Shown here piece by piece: positions 49,952-59,856 of a stretch of 64,000 bases of DNA (the stretch's first letter is position 1; every line of letters starts with the position of its first letter). Position numbers and translations under genes: made by a program. A model generated the notes under the pieces. The model ran no database searches, was not told the origin of the DNA, and saw only the letters and a list, made by a program, of their open reading frames with translations. The stretch covers positions 124,001-188,000 of the forward strand of contig NZ_FQXG01000002.1 of the NCBI RefSeq assembly GCF_900129905.1. Direction: 5' to 3'. The stretch is from Ferrimonas marina. Lineage in GTDB: Bacteria > Pseudomonadota > Gammaproteobacteria > Enterobacterales > Shewanellaceae.

Positions 49952-51370
49952 ATGCCGATGCGCCAAGACCAAACCCTGCTGTGGCACGATTACGAGACCT
50001 GGGGTGCCGAACCCAGCGTCGACCGGCCCGCTCAATTCGCCGCCATTCGTACCGATCTCGACCTCAACCCTATTGAGGATCCGGTGGAGATCTTCTGCCG
50101 CCTGCCCACCGACTACCTGCCCCAGCCTGAGGCACTGTTTGTCACCGGCATCACCCCGCAAAAGGCCAACCGGGTCGGTTTGGTGGAGGCGGAGTTCATC
50201 CGTAAGGTGCACGAGCAGATGGCCCGCCCCGGCACTTGTACCCTGGGTTACAACTCCATCCGCTTTGACGATGAGGTCACCCGCTACACCCTCTACCGCA
50301 ACTTCTTTGACCCCTACGGCCGCGAGTGGCAAAACGGCAACAGCCGCTGGGATCTGATCGATCTGGTTCGCGCTTGCTATGCCCTGCGTCCCGAGGGGAT
50401 CGAGTGGCCGGAGCGGAAGCCCGGCGTCCCCAGCTTCAAGCTGGAGCACCTGACCGCCGCCAATGGCCTCGACCATGGCAACGCCCACGATGCGGTCTCC
50501 GATGTGAAGGCCACCATTGCCCTGGCCAAGCTGATCAAGGAGAAGCAGCCCAAGCTGTACCAATGGGCCTTCTCGCTGCGGCGTAAGCAGGCGGTGGCGC
50601 AGCAGATCGACATCCTCAACCTCAAACCGCTGCTGCACGTCAGCTCCCGCTTCCCGGCGGCCCAAGGCTGTGCCGCCCTGGTGCTGCCGATGGCCTGGCA
50701 TCCGGACAACAAGAATGCGGTGGCCTGCGTCGACCTGACCCAGGACCCGACGCCGCTGCTGGAGTGGGACATCGAGACCCTGCGGGAGAAGCTCTACCTT
50801 AAAGCGGAGCAGCGCCCGGAGGGGGAGCCGCGGGTACCGGTCAAGCTGGTTCACCTCAATCGCAGCCCCTTCATTGCCCCGGCTTCCACCCTGGACGATG
50901 GCAATGCCGAGCGGCTGGGACTGGACAAGGCCCGCTGCCGCGAGCACTACCGTAAGCTGCGGGAGCAGCACAAGCTGGTGCGGGAAAAGCTGCATGGCCT
51001 GTTCCTGGACTCGGCGCCGCCGCAAAGCGACGACAAGCCGGCGGAACAGAAGCTCTATGAGGGCTTTTTCAGCGACAGCGACCGGGCCCAGATGGAGCTG
51101 GTGCGGGATACCGCGCCACAGAACCTGTCCGCGCTGGAGCCGCAGTTCAGCGACCCGCGTCTGGCGCCACTGTTCTTCCGCTACCGCGCCCGCAACTACC
51201 CGGAAACCCTGTCGGAGCAGGAACTGCAGCGCTGGCATGAGCATTGTCACCAGGCACTGAACAATCCCGAGTACCTGTACCGGCTAGAACGTCTGTTCGA
51301 GCAGCACGGCAGTGACGAGGAGAAAACCCGGCTGCTGACCGCGTTGGGCCACTACCTGCGCAGCCTCTGA
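49952..51370 (+). CDS. sbcB: Exodeoxyribonuclease I
   Basis: This 472-residue protein aligns along its length with E. coli exonuclease I. Its DEDDh motif begins with Asp13 and Glu15 in WHDYETWG. It continues with RPAQFAAIRTDLDLN, GYNSIRFDDEVTRYTLYRNFF, SRWDLIDLVRACYALRPEGI and the last acidic site in NAHDAVSDVKATIA. SH3-like and C-terminal domains follow. The enzyme degrades single-stranded DNA 3'-5' in recombination and mismatch repair. The ATG pair at 49952 and 49958 leaves the exact start within two codons. Confidence 0.95.
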   Translation: MPMRQDQTLLWHDYETWGAEPSVDRPAQFAAIRTDLDLNPIEDPVEIFCRLPTDYLPQPEALFVTGITPQKANRVGLVEAEFIRKVHEQMARPGTCTLGYNSIRFDDEVTRYTLYRNFFDPYGREWQNGNSRWDLIDLVRACYALRPEGIEWPERKPGVPSFKLEHLTAANGLDHGNAHDAVSDVKATIALAKLIKEKQPKLYQWAFSLRRKQAVAQQIDILNLKPLLHVSSRFPAAQGCAALVLPMAWHPDNKNAVACVDLTQDPTPLLEWDIETLREKLYLKAEQRPEGEPRVPVKLVHLNRSPFIAPASTLDDGNAERLGLDKARCREHYRKLREQHKLVREKLHGLFLDSAPPQSDDKPAEQKLYEGFFSDSDRAQMELVRDTAPQNLSALEPQFSDPRLAPLFFRYRARNYPETLSEQELQRWHEHCHQALNNPEYLYRLERLFEQHGSDEEKTRLLTALGHYLRSL

Positions 51371-51453
51371 TTGAGTTGCCCTCGTGAGCTGGCGCACACT
51401 AATGTGAGGCGCTTCACACTACACTATCGTCAGGTTCTGTTAGGAAGTTGACG

Positions 51454-52344
51454 ATGACCCAACCCTTTTCTGAGGCGTTAGCCAGCCTGCCCGCCCCCCT
51501 CGCCCAGGCACTGGTCGAGGTGGTGGAGCAGCCCTTCACTGGTTACCTCAATCACACACAGCGCCAGGCGCTGGAGCAGCGCAGTGGCCTCAGCGGTAAT
51601 GAGCTGCTGCTGGCGTTGCTGCCCTTGGCGGCAGACCTGGCCCAGGCACCGGTTTCCCACTTCAAGGTGGGGGCCATCGCCGTTGGCCACTCGGATGATC
51701 TCTACTTTGGCGCCAACCTGGAGCTGCAGGGACAAACCCTGTTCCACTCGGTCCACGCCGAGCAGGCCGCCATCAGCCACGCCTGGCTGGCCGGTGAGCC
51801 TGAGCTGAAGGCGATCGTGATCAACGCCTCCCCCTGTGGCCACTGCCGTCAGTTTATGAACGAGCTGCAGCACGCCAGCGCCTTGCAGGTGGTATTGCCT
51901 GAACAGGGCAGCCAGGATCTGCACCACTACCTGCCCTACGCATTTGGTCCTGCGGATCTGGGGGTGGAAACCGGACTGATGGCAGACCGGGTCAAGCCGC
52001 TGCAGATCCAGGGCGGCGACGCCGTGGTTCAGCTCGCCTGTGAACAGGCCGCTGCCAGTTACGCCCCCTACTCCCTCAGCCCCGCCGCTGTAGTGCTGCA
52101 GACCCGGGATGGACGCCAGTTTGCCGGCCGTTACGCCGAGAACGCCGCCTTCAACCCCAGCCTGCCGCCGATGCAGATGGCCCTCAGTGCCATGGCTCTG
52201 GCCAAGGTGCCGTTCAGCGAGATCCAGCGTGCGGTGCTGCTGCAGCTGGAAGGAGCACAGATCGATCAGAGCCACGCCGCCACCGCGGCCCTTTCAGCAG
52301 TCAGCGAGGTTGCCCTGGAGGTGGCCCTGGCCCGACCGGCCTGA
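51454..52344 (+). CDS. cdd: Cytidine deaminase
   Basis: The ATG at 51454 has the ribosome binding site AGGAAG; a TTG two codons upstream is less likely. The 296-residue length fits the two-domain dimeric CDA of enterobacteria. Zinc site residues are HAEQAAISHAW (catalytic Glu with the His) and SPCGHCRQFMNE. The C-terminal half is a degenerate deaminase repeat (YAPYSLSPAAVVLQT). The enzyme converts cytidine and deoxycytidine to uridine compounds for pyrimidine salvage. A terminator-like hairpin follows. Confidence 0.94.
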   Translation: MTQPFSEALASLPAPLAQALVEVVEQPFTGYLNHTQRQALEQRSGLSGNELLLALLPLAADLAQAPVSHFKVGAIAVGHSDDLYFGANLELQGQTLFHSVHAEQAAISHAWLAGEPELKAIVINASPCGHCRQFMNELQHASALQVVLPEQGSQDLHHYLPYAFGPADLGVETGLMADRVKPLQIQGGDAVVQLACEQAAASYAPYSLSPAAVVLQTRDGRQFAGRYAENAAFNPSLPPMQMALSAMALAKVPFSEIQRAVLLQLEGAQIDQSHAATAALSAVSEVALEVALARPA

Positions 52345-52355
52345 TGCCAGATCAA

Positions 52356-52382
52356 CAACACCGCCCTCGGGCGGCGTTTTTA
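52356..52382 (+). terminator. Terminator of cdd
   Basis: A GC-rich stem (CCGCC with GGCGG, loop CTCG, extended by A-T pairs) ends in a T run shortly after the cdd stop codon. Confidence 0.75.
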
Positions 52383-52418
52383 TTGCTCTAGTAGCTACCG
52401 AGTCGGATGCTTACCGGC

Positions 52419-53297
52419 TCAGGCTTTATCCGAGCGGGTCAGGCGTGCCATCAGTGACGAGGTATCCCAGCGCTGGCCACCCATGTTCTGCACCTCGGCG
52501 TAGAACTGATCCACCAGGGCGGTCAGCGGCAGCTGAGAGCCGTTGCGCCGCGCCTCGGACAGGGCGATATCCAGATCCTTGCGCATCCAGTCCACCGCGA
52601 AGCCAAAGTCGTACTCGCCCTTGAGCATGGTGTGGGAGCGGTTCTCCATCTGCCAGGATTGGGCCGCGCCCTTGCTGATGACATCCACCACCGCCTCGCC
52701 ATCCAGTCCCGCCTGCTGGGCAAAGTGCAGCCCCTCGGCCAGGCCCTGGACCACCCCGGCAATGCAGATCTGGTTAACCATCTTGCACAGTTGACCGCTG
52801 CCCACCGGGCCTAAACGCACCGCACTGCGGGCATAGGCATCCATCACCGGGGCTGACCGGTCAAAGGCGGCTTGCTCGCCGCCGACCATGATGGTCAACA
52901 CGCCGTTTTCTGCCCCGGCCTGACCGCCGGAGACCGGCGCATCCAGGAAGGCCACCTGCTGCTTATCAGCCACCGCAGCCAGCTCGCGGGCCACGTCCGC
53001 CGACGCGGTGGTGTGATCCACCAGCACGCTGCCCGCCGCCATGCCCGCCAGGGCGCCGTCCGGCCCCAGCACCACCGAGCGCAGGTCGTCATCGTTGCCC
53101 ACGCAGAGCATTACCAACTCGGCATCCCCCGCCGCTTCCGCCGGGGTCAGTCCCAGCTCACCACCGTGCTCAGAGACCCACTGCTGGGCCTTGCTCTGGG
53201 TTCGGTTATACACCCGCACCTGGTGCCCCGCGGCCACCAGATGCCCGGCCATGGGGTACCCCATCACGCCCAATCCAATGAAGGCTACCTTCGCCAT
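52419..53297 (-). CDS. Beta-hydroxyacid dehydrogenase (3-hydroxyisobutyrate dehydrogenase family)
   Basis: The ATG at 53297 has a GAGGAAG ribosome binding site and starts the NAD-binding strand MAKVAFIGLGVMGYPMAGHL; the upstream open frame is not needed. The 292-residue protein has the family motifs: the Rossmann GLGVMG, the substrate-binding loop DAPVSGGQAGAENG, and the catalytic lysine in GSGQLCKMVNQICIAG. The sequence fits the 2-hydroxy-3-oxopropionate or 3-hydroxyisobutyrate branch; the exact substrate is uncertain. It is monocistronic and ends near the convergent cdd terminator. Confidence 0.92.
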   Translation of the reverse strand: MAKVAFIGLGVMGYPMAGHLVAAGHQVRVYNRTQSKAQQWVSEHGGELGLTPAEAAGDAELVMLCVGNDDDLRSVVLGPDGALAGMAAGSVLVDHTTASADVARELAAVADKQQVAFLDAPVSGGQAGAENGVLTIMVGGEQAAFDRSAPVMDAYARSAVRLGPVGSGQLCKMVNQICIAGVVQGLAEGLHFAQQAGLDGEAVVDVISKGAAQSWQMENRSHTMLKGEYDFGFAVDWMRKDLDIALSEARRNGSQLPLTALVDQFYAEVQNMGGQRWDTSSLMARLTRSDKA

Positions 53298-53481
53298 CTT
53301 GCTTCCTCGCTGTCCTGATTTGGCTGCCGCGCACAATGACTTAGCGCTCGTGCTGGCGCGGCGACAGGCCATTGTTGGCCATTGCCCGACAATATACAAA
53401 CCTCAACCAGCCTAACGAGCCTTGGCGGCCTGTCCGTGACCCGCGCCGTGAGCGGGATTTCTGCCGTGCCATAAGCCAAAA

Positions 53482-53509
53482 AAAACGGCTCCCCTTGGGG
53501 AGCCGTTTT
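53482..53509 (-). terminator. Terminator of the fab cluster
   Basis: A 12-bp stem (AAAACGGCTCCC with GGGAGCCGTTTT, loop CTTG) is followed on the minus strand by a run of T. It ends transcription just after fabF. Confidence 0.93.
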
Positions 53510-53525
53510 CATCAAGCCTGAGACC

Positions 53526-54764
53526 TTAAGCGCGCTTAAACAGCAGCGAGCCGTTGGTGCCACCAAAGCCGAAGGAGTTACACAGGGCGTACTCCAGCTC
53601 AACCTTACGGGCCCCTTGCGGGTTGAAGTCCAGATCACAACCTTCGCTGGGGTTTTCCAGGTTGATGGTCGGCGGGACTTCCTGGTTGTGCAGCGCCAGG
53701 ATGGTGAAGATCGACTCCACCGCACCGGCGGCACCCAGCAGGTGACCGGTCATGGACTTGGTGGAGCCCATGATCAGCTGGTAAGCGTGCTCGCCAAACA
53801 GCTGCTTCACGCCGTTCACCTCGGCGATGTCGCCGGCCGGGGTGGAGGTGCCGTGGGCATTGATGTAACCCACCGCGTCCGGGGCCACATCGGCGTCGTT
53901 AAGGGCATTGCGCATGGCCGCCGCACCGCCGCGACCGTCTTCCGGCGGCGACGTCATGTGGTGGGCGTCGCCGCTCATGCCAAAGCCGCTCAGCTCGGCG
54001 TAGATCTTGGCGCCACGGGCCTTGGCGTGCTCGTACTCTTCCAGTACCACCATGCCGGCACCGTCGCCGATAACGAAGCCGTCGCGGTCCTTATCCCAGG
54101 GACGAGAAGCCTTCTGCGGGTCGTCGTTGCGGGTAGACAGCGCCTTGGCGGAGGCGAAACCGCCCACACCCAGTTCAGTGGTGGCCATCTCGGCACCGCC
54201 GGCAATCATCACGTCGGCATCGCCGTAGGCGATCATCCGCGCCGCGTGGCCGATGTTGTGCACACCGGTGGTACAGGCGGTGGTGATGGCGATGTTCGGG
54301 CCGGTAAAGCCATACATGATCGACAGGTGACCGGCGATCATGTTGATGATGGTGGACGGCACGAAGAAGGGGGAGATCCGGCGCGGGCCGGACTTGCGCA
54401 GCTGGTCGTGGTTGTTCTCGATCAGCTCCAGGCCACCCATGCCGGCACCGATGGCGGCACCAATGCGATGGGCGTTGCTCTCATCGATGGTCAGGCCAGA
54501 GTCTTTCAGTGCCTGGATGGACGCCGCCATGCCGTACTGGATGAACAGGTCCATCTTTCGGGCGTCTTTCTTGCTCAGGTAGGCCTCAACGTCAAAATCT
54601 TTGACGGAAGCGGAGAAGCGGACGGCAAAATCGGTGGCATCAAACTGGCGGATGGGGGCAACACCACTTTGACCAGCCAGCAGGTTTTTCCAGGTAGTTT
54701 CTACATCGTTACCAACGGGCGTCACCGCCCCAAGGCCAGTAACGACAATACGACGTTTGGTCAC
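53526..54764 (-). CDS. fabF: Beta-ketoacyl-ACP synthase II (FabF)
   Basis: The start is a GTG at 54764 with GGAGG five bases upstream, giving 412 residues and the expected N-terminus [19 protein letters not shown]. The active site is Cys164 in [10 protein letters not shown], with histidines in NAHGTST and [11 protein letters not shown]. FabF condenses malonyl-ACP with acyl-ACP and is needed for temperature-dependent adjustment of unsaturated fatty acids. It is the last gene of the cluster, after an acpP-fabF hairpin. Confidence 0.97.
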   Translation of the reverse strand: MTKRRIVVTGLGAVTPVGNDVETTWKNLLAGQSGVAPIRQFDATDFAVRFSASVKDFDVEAYLSKKDARKMDLFIQYGMAASIQALKDSGLTIDESNAHRIGAAIGAGMGGLELIENNHDQLRKSGPRRISPFFVPSTIINMIAGHLSIMYGFTGPNIAITTACTTGVHNIGHAARMIAYGDADVMIAGGAEMATTELGVGGFASAKALSTRNDDPQKASRPWDKDRDGFVIGDGAGMVVLEEYEHAKARGAKIYAELSGFGMSGDAHHMTSPPEDGRGGAAAMRNALNDADVAPDAVGYINAHGTSTPAGDIAEVNGVKQLFGEHAYQLIMGSTKSMTGHLLGAAGAVESIFTILALHNQEVPPTINLENPSEGCDLDFNPQGARKVELEYALCNSFGFGGTNGSLLFKRA

Positions 54765-54781
54765 AGGAACCTCCAAAACGC

Positions 54782-54807
54782 AAACAGGCGGCCGTAGCCG
54801 CCTGTTT
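54782..54807 (-). terminator. Intergenic hairpin between acpP and fabF
   Basis: An 11-bp perfect stem (AAACAGGCGGC with GCCGCCTGTTT, loop CGTA) lies between acpP and fabF, with only a weak T-rich tail. It probably causes partial termination or protects the acpP mRNA end, allowing more acpP than fabF. Confidence 0.6.
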
Positions 54808-54823
54808 CAAAAATTCGTTAGGC

Positions 54824-55057
54824 TTACTGGTTAGCCTGAACGTAGTCGATCGCAGCCTGAACGGTAGTGATCTTCTCAGCTTCTTCGTCCGGGATCTCGG
54901 TGTCGAACTCTTCTTCCAGAGCCATTACCAGCTCAACGGTGTCCAGGGAATCGGCACCCAGATCATCTACAAAAGAAGCCTCAGCTTTAACGTCTTCTTC
55001 CTTTACGCCCAGCTGTTCAACGATGATCTTCTTTACGCGTTCTTCGATGTTGCTCAT
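54824..55057 (-). CDS. acpP: Acyl carrier protein
   Basis: The ATG at 55057 gives the standard 77-residue ACP ([17 protein letters not shown]). The phosphopantetheine-binding serine is Ser37 in [12 protein letters not shown] carries acyl chains in fatty-acid synthesis. The gene sits between fabG and fabF as usual, with a 162-base gap to fabG that should hold its own strong promoter. Confidence 0.98.
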   Translation of the reverse strand: MSNIEERVKKIIVEQLGVKEEDVKAEASFVDDLGADSLDTVELVMALEEEFDTEIPDEEAEKITTVQAAIDYVQANQ

Positions 55058-55219
55058 GATTATTACTTTCCTGTTCAAGTACGCAGATGCGTCGATTTGC
55101 GGTTAGTGTATTCGATTCCAGAGACATTGCAAGCATTTAGCAGCGTGGTCAAACCACGAAAATGCAACCAATATCACGACTTATCGAACCCATTTCACCG
55201 CCTTTAGCCACACTGGCCG

Positions 55220-55966
55220 TTAGGCCATCACCATGCCGCCGTTGACGTGCAAAGTTTCACCAGTAATGTACCCTGCCCGATCGGATGCCAGGAACAGAAC
55301 CGCGTCCGCGATCTCCTGCGCCTGACCCAATCGCCCTGCCGGTACCTGGCCCATAATAGCGGCTTTCTGGTCTTCGGTCAGTTCGTCGGTCATGTCGGTT
55401 TGAATGAAGCCCGGGGCCACAGCGTTCACCGTGATACCACGGCTGGCCACTTCCTTTGCCAGGGACTTAGTAAAGCCCAGCAGGCCGGCCTTGGCCGCCG
55501 CGTAGTTGGCCTGACCCGGGTTACCCATGGTACCGACCACGGAGCCGATGTTGATGATACGACCATGACGTTTTTTCATCATCGCCCGCAGTACCGCCTT
55601 GGAGGTACGGAATACCGAGGTCAGGTTGGTGTCGAGAATGTCGCACCACTCGTCCTCTTTCATCCGCATCATCAGGTTGTCGCGGGTGATCCCGGCGTTG
55701 TTCACCAGGATGTCGATGTCGCCATACTCGGCCTTGATACGCTCAAACAGGCCGTCGATGGACGCCTGTTCGGTCACGTTCAACACCATGCCGTTGCCGT
55801 GTTCGCCCAGGTATTCAGCGATGGCGGCGGCGCCGCGCTCACTGGTGGCGGTGCCAATCACCTTGGCGCCGGCGGCCACCAGCTGCAAGGCGATCGCCTT
55901 GCCGATACCACGGCTGGCACCGGTGACCAGCGCCACCTTGCCAGACAGGTCCAGGGTTAAACCCAT
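55220..55966 (-). CDS. fabG: 3-oxoacyl-ACP reductase (FabG)
   Basis: This 248-residue SDR enzyme has the NADP motif TGASRGIGKA, NNAG at about residues 89-92 and the catalytic residues Ser142, Tyr155 and Lys159 (IGSVVG, NYAAAKAG). It reduces 3-oxoacyl-ACP to 3-hydroxyacyl-ACP in each round of elongation. It starts 26 bases after fabD. Confidence 0.97.
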   Translation of the reverse strand: MGLTLDLSGKVALVTGASRGIGKAIALQLVAAGAKVIGTATSERGAAAIAEYLGEHGNGMVLNVTEQASIDGLFERIKAEYGDIDILVNNAGITRDNLMMRMKEDEWCDILDTNLTSVFRTSKAVLRAMMKKRHGRIINIGSVVGTMGNPGQANYAAAKAGLLGFTKSLAKEVASRGITVNAVAPGFIQTDMTDELTEDQKAAIMGQVPAGRLGQAQEIADAVLFLASDRAGYITGETLHVNGGMVMA

Positions 55967-55991
55967 AACGTCTCTCTCCCTTTTGTTGTTC

Positions 55992-56912
55992 TTAGGCTGA
56001 CGGCAGATCCGCGGGGCCGTTAAGCGCCGCAGCCGTCAGGGATTTATCAATACGCTTAGTCAGTCCGGCCAACACCTTGCCCGGACCACATTCGAACAGT
56101 TGGCTCACCCCTTGCTCTGCCATCTTCTGAACCGTCTCGGTCCAGCGTACCGGGCAGTAGAGCTGGCGTACCAGGGCGTCCTTAATCGCCGCCACGTCGC
56201 TGGCCTCGGCCACGTCAACGTTGTTGATCACCGGGATGCTCGGTGCGGAGAACTCGATAGACTCCAGCGCCACCGCCAGTTTCTCCGCCGCCGGCTTCAT
56301 CAGCTCGCAGTGGGAAGGCACGCTGACCGGTAGCGGCAGCGCGCGCTTGGCACCGGCGGCCTTACAGGCAGCACCGGCACGCTCAACCGCGGCCTTATGA
56401 CCGGCGATCACCACCTGACCCGGGCTGTTGTAGTTGACCGGAGCCACCACCTCGCCCTCGGCGCTGTCGGCGCAGGCCTTGGCGATGGATTCGTCGCCCA
56501 GACCAATGATGGCGGACATGGCACCAACACCGGCCGGCACCGCCTGCTGCATCAGATCACCGCGCAACGCCACCAGTTTGACCGCTTCGGCGAAAGGGAT
56601 CACCCCAGCACACACCAAAGCGGAGTACTCACCCAGGCTGTGGCCAGCCAACAGAGCCGGCGCCTCGCCACCGGCAGCCTGGTAGGCGCGCCAGGTGGCC
56701 ACCGACGCGGTCAGCAGCGCCGGCTGGGTGTTCTGGGTCTGGTTCAGCTGTTCGGCCGGGCCGTCCTGCACCAGTTGCCACAGGTCAAAACCCAGGGCTT
56801 CAGACGCTTCAGCGAAGGTCTCGGTGACCACCGGGTGGGCTTCGGCCAGCTCGGCCAGCATGCCAACGCTTTGGCTGCCCTGACCGGGAAAGACAAATGC
56901 GGTTTTACTCAT
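55992..56912 (-). CDS. fabD: Malonyl-CoA:ACP transacylase (FabD)
   Basis: This 306-residue protein has the active serine Ser92 in AGHSLGEYSA, the N-terminal FPGQGSQSVGM oxyanion loop and the catalytic histidine in VPSHCELM. It transfers malonyl groups from CoA to ACP. The gene follows fabH by 11 bases. Confidence 0.97.
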   Translation of the reverse strand: MSKTAFVFPGQGSQSVGMLAELAEAHPVVTETFAEASEALGFDLWQLVQDGPAEQLNQTQNTQPALLTASVATWRAYQAAGGEAPALLAGHSLGEYSALVCAGVIPFAEAVKLVALRGDLMQQAVPAGVGAMSAIIGLGDESIAKACADSAEGEVVAPVNYNSPGQVVIAGHKAAVERAGAACKAAGAKRALPLPVSVPSHCELMKPAAEKLAVALESIEFSAPSIPVINNVDVAEASDVAAIKDALVRQLYCPVRWTETVQKMAEQGVSQLFECGPGKVLAGLTKRIDKSLTAAALNGPADLPSA

Positions 56913-56923
56913 TGGGAATATCC

Positions 56924-57886
56924 TTAGTACTTAATCACGGCGGCGCCCCAGGCAAAGCCGGCACCGAACGCTTCCAATAACAGGGTCTGACCACGCTGAA
57001 TGCGGCCGTCACGCACCGCCATATCCAGGGCGATGGGCACCGAAGCCGCAGAGGTGTTGCCATGGTGCTCCAGAGTCAATACCACCTGGTCCATCGACAG
57101 GCTCAGCTTCTTGGCGGTGGCCTTGAGGATGCGGTAGTTGGCGTTATGGGGCACCAACCAGTCGATGTCACTCTTGACCATCTGGTTGGCATCCAGCGCC
57201 TCTTCCACCACCTGCGCCAAACGGGTCACCGCATGGCGGAACACCTCGTTACCCTTCATCACCAGGTAATCGTCCTGGCGCTGCTGGGCTGCCTTGCTGC
57301 GGCTGGGGTTGGCGGTCTTGAGCAGCTCGGCCTGGCTGCCGTCGCTGTGGATGTGGGTTGAGAGGATGCCGGGAGCTTCGCTGGCCCCGACAACCGCAGC
57401 ACCGGCACCGTCACCGAACAGGATGATGGTGGTGCGATCGTCCGGATCACACTGGCTGGACAGGGCATCGGCACCGATCACCAGCACCTTGCGGCACTGG
57501 CCGCTTTTAACAAACTGGTCAGCCACCGACAGGGCAAACAGGAAGCCACTGCAGGCTGCGGAGACATCAAAGGCCGGGCAGCCGGTTAGCCCTAAGCTGG
57601 CCTGGATCTCACAGGCGGCAGCGGGGAACGCGTTTTCAGCGCTGGTGGTGCCACAGACGATCATATCGATCTCGCTGGCATCGATGCCGGCGGCCTCGAT
57701 CGCCTTGAGGCTGGCCTGGTAGCCCATGGTCGCCACGGTTTCACCGTTGGCGGCAATGCGGCGCTCCCGGATCCCGGTGCGTTCCAGGATCCACTCGTCG
57801 CTGGTGTCCACCATGCGCTCGAGATCGGCGTTAGTGCGCACCTGTGCGGGCAGGTAACTGCCGGTGCCCAAAATTTTTGTATGCAT
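56924..57886 (-). CDS. fabH: Beta-ketoacyl-ACP synthase III (FabH)
   Basis: This 320-residue protein has catalytic Cys112 in [13 protein letters not shown], histidine in [12 protein letters not shown] and the closing asparagine in [11 protein letters not shown]. It starts fatty-acid synthesis by condensing acetyl-CoA with malonyl-ACP. The start is eight bases from the plsX stop, in one operon. Confidence 0.97.
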   Translation of the reverse strand: MHTKILGTGSYLPAQVRTNADLERMVDTSDEWILERTGIRERRIAANGETVATMGYQASLKAIEAAGIDASEIDMIVCGTTSAENAFPAAACEIQASLGLTGCPAFDVSAACSGFLFALSVADQFVKSGQCRKVLVIGADALSSQCDPDDRTTIILFGDGAGAAVVGASEAPGILSTHIHSDGSQAELLKTANPSRSKAAQQRQDDYLVMKGNEVFRHAVTRLAQVVEEALDANQMVKSDIDWLVPHNANYRILKATAKKLSLSMDQVVLTLEHHGNTSAASVPIALDMAVRDGRIQRGQTLLLEAFGAGFAWGAAVIKY

Positions 57887-57894
57887 AAGGAGGC

Positions 57895-58920
57895 TTAAGA
57901 TTTATCCAGTAGAACCGACTCGAGCCGGTCTTTGATCCGTCCCGGAACCTGCCGCTCGACCTCCACCATCGCTTCTTCGATGGCGCGCAGGAAGGCGGTT
58001 TGATCAGCGTTTCCGTGACTCTTGACCACGATACCGCGCAATCCTAACAGACTGGCACCGTTATACTGGTCGGGGTTCATTTGTTGATTCAGCTTGCGCA
58101 GCCGGCCTTTGAGTAACCAGGCCAAACATTGCGCTAATACGCTGCCTTTCACGCTCTGCCGCAGCTGGTCAAGCAGCAGGCGGGCGATCCCTTCCGTGGT
58201 CTTCAGGGTGACGTTGCCGACGAAGCCGTCGCAGACGATCACATCCACCTCACCGGTGAAGATGCCGTCACCCTCGATAAATCCTGTGTAGTTCAATTGC
58301 GGTGTCGCCTGCAGCAACTGGGCTGCCTGCTGCACCTGGTCGTTGCCCTTGATCTCTTCCGAGCCGACATTGAGCAGCGCCAGCTTGGGACGCTTGCGCC
58401 GGCCCACCCGCTCTGCCAGAACCGAGCCCATCACCGCAAACTGGAACAGGGTTTCGGAGTCACACACCACGTTGGCGCCCAGGTCCAGCAGGTAGACAGG
58501 TCGATTATTGGTGGTGGGCAGGGTGGCCACCAGGGCGGGACGATCAATGCCCGGCAGGGTGCGCAGCACCACTTTGGCCATGGCCATCAGCGCCCCGGTG
58601 TTGCCGGCGGAGACACAGGCATCGGCCTGGCCATCCCGAACCAGATCGAGGGCTAAACGCATGGAGCTTTGTCGCCGGGTACGCAGAGCCTGGACCGGAC
58701 GCTCGGTCATGGGCACCACTTGTTCGGCGTGGAGAAGTTGCAGACGGGGAGATTCGGTGGCGTTGTGGCGTCGCAGTTGCTCGCCAACGGCGATGCGATC
58801 GCCCACTAGAACAATATTTAGGTGGGGATAATGCGACAGTGCCTGCAAAGCTGCAGGCACTGTGACATGGGGGCCGAAATCGCCCCCCATTGCATCTAAC
58901 GCTAGGGTTAGATTGGACAA
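57895..58920 (-). CDS. plsX: Phosphate acyltransferase PlsX
   Basis: This 341-residue protein begins with [20 protein letters not shown], the PlsX signature. Other family stretches are [16 protein letters not shown] and [18 protein letters not shown]. It makes acyl-phosphate from acyl-ACP for phosphatidic-acid synthesis. It follows rpmF by 12 bases. Confidence 0.97.
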   Translation of the reverse strand: MSNLTLALDAMGGDFGPHVTVPAALQALSHYPHLNIVLVGDRIAVGEQLRRHNATESPRLQLLHAEQVVPMTERPVQALRTRRQSSMRLALDLVRDGQADACVSAGNTGALMAMAKVVLRTLPGIDRPALVATLPTTNNRPVYLLDLGANVVCDSETLFQFAVMGSVLAERVGRRKRPKLALLNVGSEEIKGNDQVQQAAQLLQATPQLNYTGFIEGDGIFTGEVDVIVCDGFVGNVTLKTTEGIARLLLDQLRQSVKGSVLAQCLAWLLKGRLRKLNQQMNPDQYNGASLLGLRGIVVKSHGNADQTAFLRAIEEAMVEVERQVPGRIKDRLESVLLDKS

Positions 58921-58932
58921 GCTGGTATCACC

Positions 58933-59103
58933 TTACAGGTTGATAACCTTCTTGCCACGGTAGAAACCGTCAGCAGTTACGTGGTGACGCAGGTGCTTCT
59001 CACCGGAAGTCGCGTCAACAGACAGCTGAGCAGTGGTCAGTGCATCGTGGGAACGACGCATGCCACGACGGGAACGGGTTACCTTGCTTTTTTGTACGGC
59101 CAT
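58933..59103 (-). CDS. rpmF: 50S ribosomal protein L32
   Basis: This 56-residue basic protein ([20 protein letters not shown] to [16 protein letters not shown]) matches L32 of gammaproteobacteria. It lies between yceD and plsX, 17 bases after yceD, in the order conserved in this group. It is a component of the large ribosomal subunit. Confidence 0.97.
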   Translation of the reverse strand: MAVQKSKVTRSRRGMRRSHDALTTAQLSVDATSGEKHLRHHVTADGFYRGKKVINL

Positions 59104-59120
59104 AGCCCCAATCTCCTAGA

Positions 59121-59654
59121 TTAATTTCGCTTAAGAGTTTCTAACACCGCGAACGGGTTCTTCGGTTGCTTATCAGCAGGCTTCGGTTCATTAACTCTGC
59201 CGACAACCACATCTCTGGACGCCATCTTGCAGCCCTCGCCATCGTGGCTGGCCACGATGGGGAAGCCCAACAGGACCTCATCCTCAATCAGTTGTTGCAG
59301 ATGCACCTCGCCATTTTCGTCGAGTTCGACTGGCTCATAAGCATCCGGGAGCTCATCAATCTGTGATTCATCAGTCACAGGGCTGAATGCGAATTCAACC
59401 GCGACAGGATGTTTCATCGGTTCCATGCAGCGTTGACAGATCAGAGTGAGCTCCGTCACAGCCTTCCCCTTGAGGTAGACTATCCCCTGAACATCGACAC
59501 CACATTCCACGGAAACGTCAACATCCGTGCAGTCGCCGGCGCTGGCCCCGTTAACACGCTTAAGCACCTTCGCCGGAAGGAGACCTTCGTAGCGTAGTTG
59601 CCGCTGAGCGCATCGGGCCGGATTCAGCGTTACCGGTATTCGTACTTTCTGCAT
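59121..59654 (-). CDS. yceD: YceD (DUF177) protein, 23S rRNA accumulation factor
   Basis: This 177-residue protein begins MQKVRIPVTLNPARCAQR and contains the family Cys motif LICQRCMEPM and an acidic segment ELDENGEVHLQQLIEDEVLLGFPI. YceD affects 23S rRNA accumulation and is always upstream of rpmF. It is the first gene of the long fab/plsX cluster. Confidence 0.94.
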   Translation of the reverse strand: MQKVRIPVTLNPARCAQRQLRYEGLLPAKVLKRVNGASAGDCTDVDVSVECGVDVQGIVYLKGKAVTELTLICQRCMEPMKHPVAVEFAFSPVTDESQIDELPDAYEPVELDENGEVHLQQLIEDEVLLGFPIVASHDGEGCKMASRDVVVGRVNEPKPADKQPKNPFAVLETLKRN

Positions 59655-59856
59655 AGGCCGCGGAGTTTATAGATAGAGCCCATCTGAGTCAAAACTATTT
59701 TAGCGGTTTTAGCCCCAGCTGGCGTAGCTTTATCCAGACCTGGAGCCTAGCAAAAAGACGTCATCGCAGGGCGGGGTTTTTACGTCTTTGCCTTGGTGCT
59801 GTCAATCCGCTTTGATAACCTTTGTTGACCGCTTCAACCGATTCTTTTTCTTCATG

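Noticed and set aside
49763-51250. 495-residue minus-strand open frame opposite sbcB
   Set aside because: It is a shadow frame of the well-supported exonuclease I gene.
53616-54797. 393-residue plus-strand open frame opposite fabF
   Set aside because: It is a shadow of fabF with His/Gly/Val-rich composition and no motif.
59664-59692. TTGACT and TAAACT boxes on the minus strand upstream of yceD
   Set aside because: Spacing is good, but the -10 box is only about ten bases from the yceD start codon, leaving almost no leader, so it is not called as the operon promoter.
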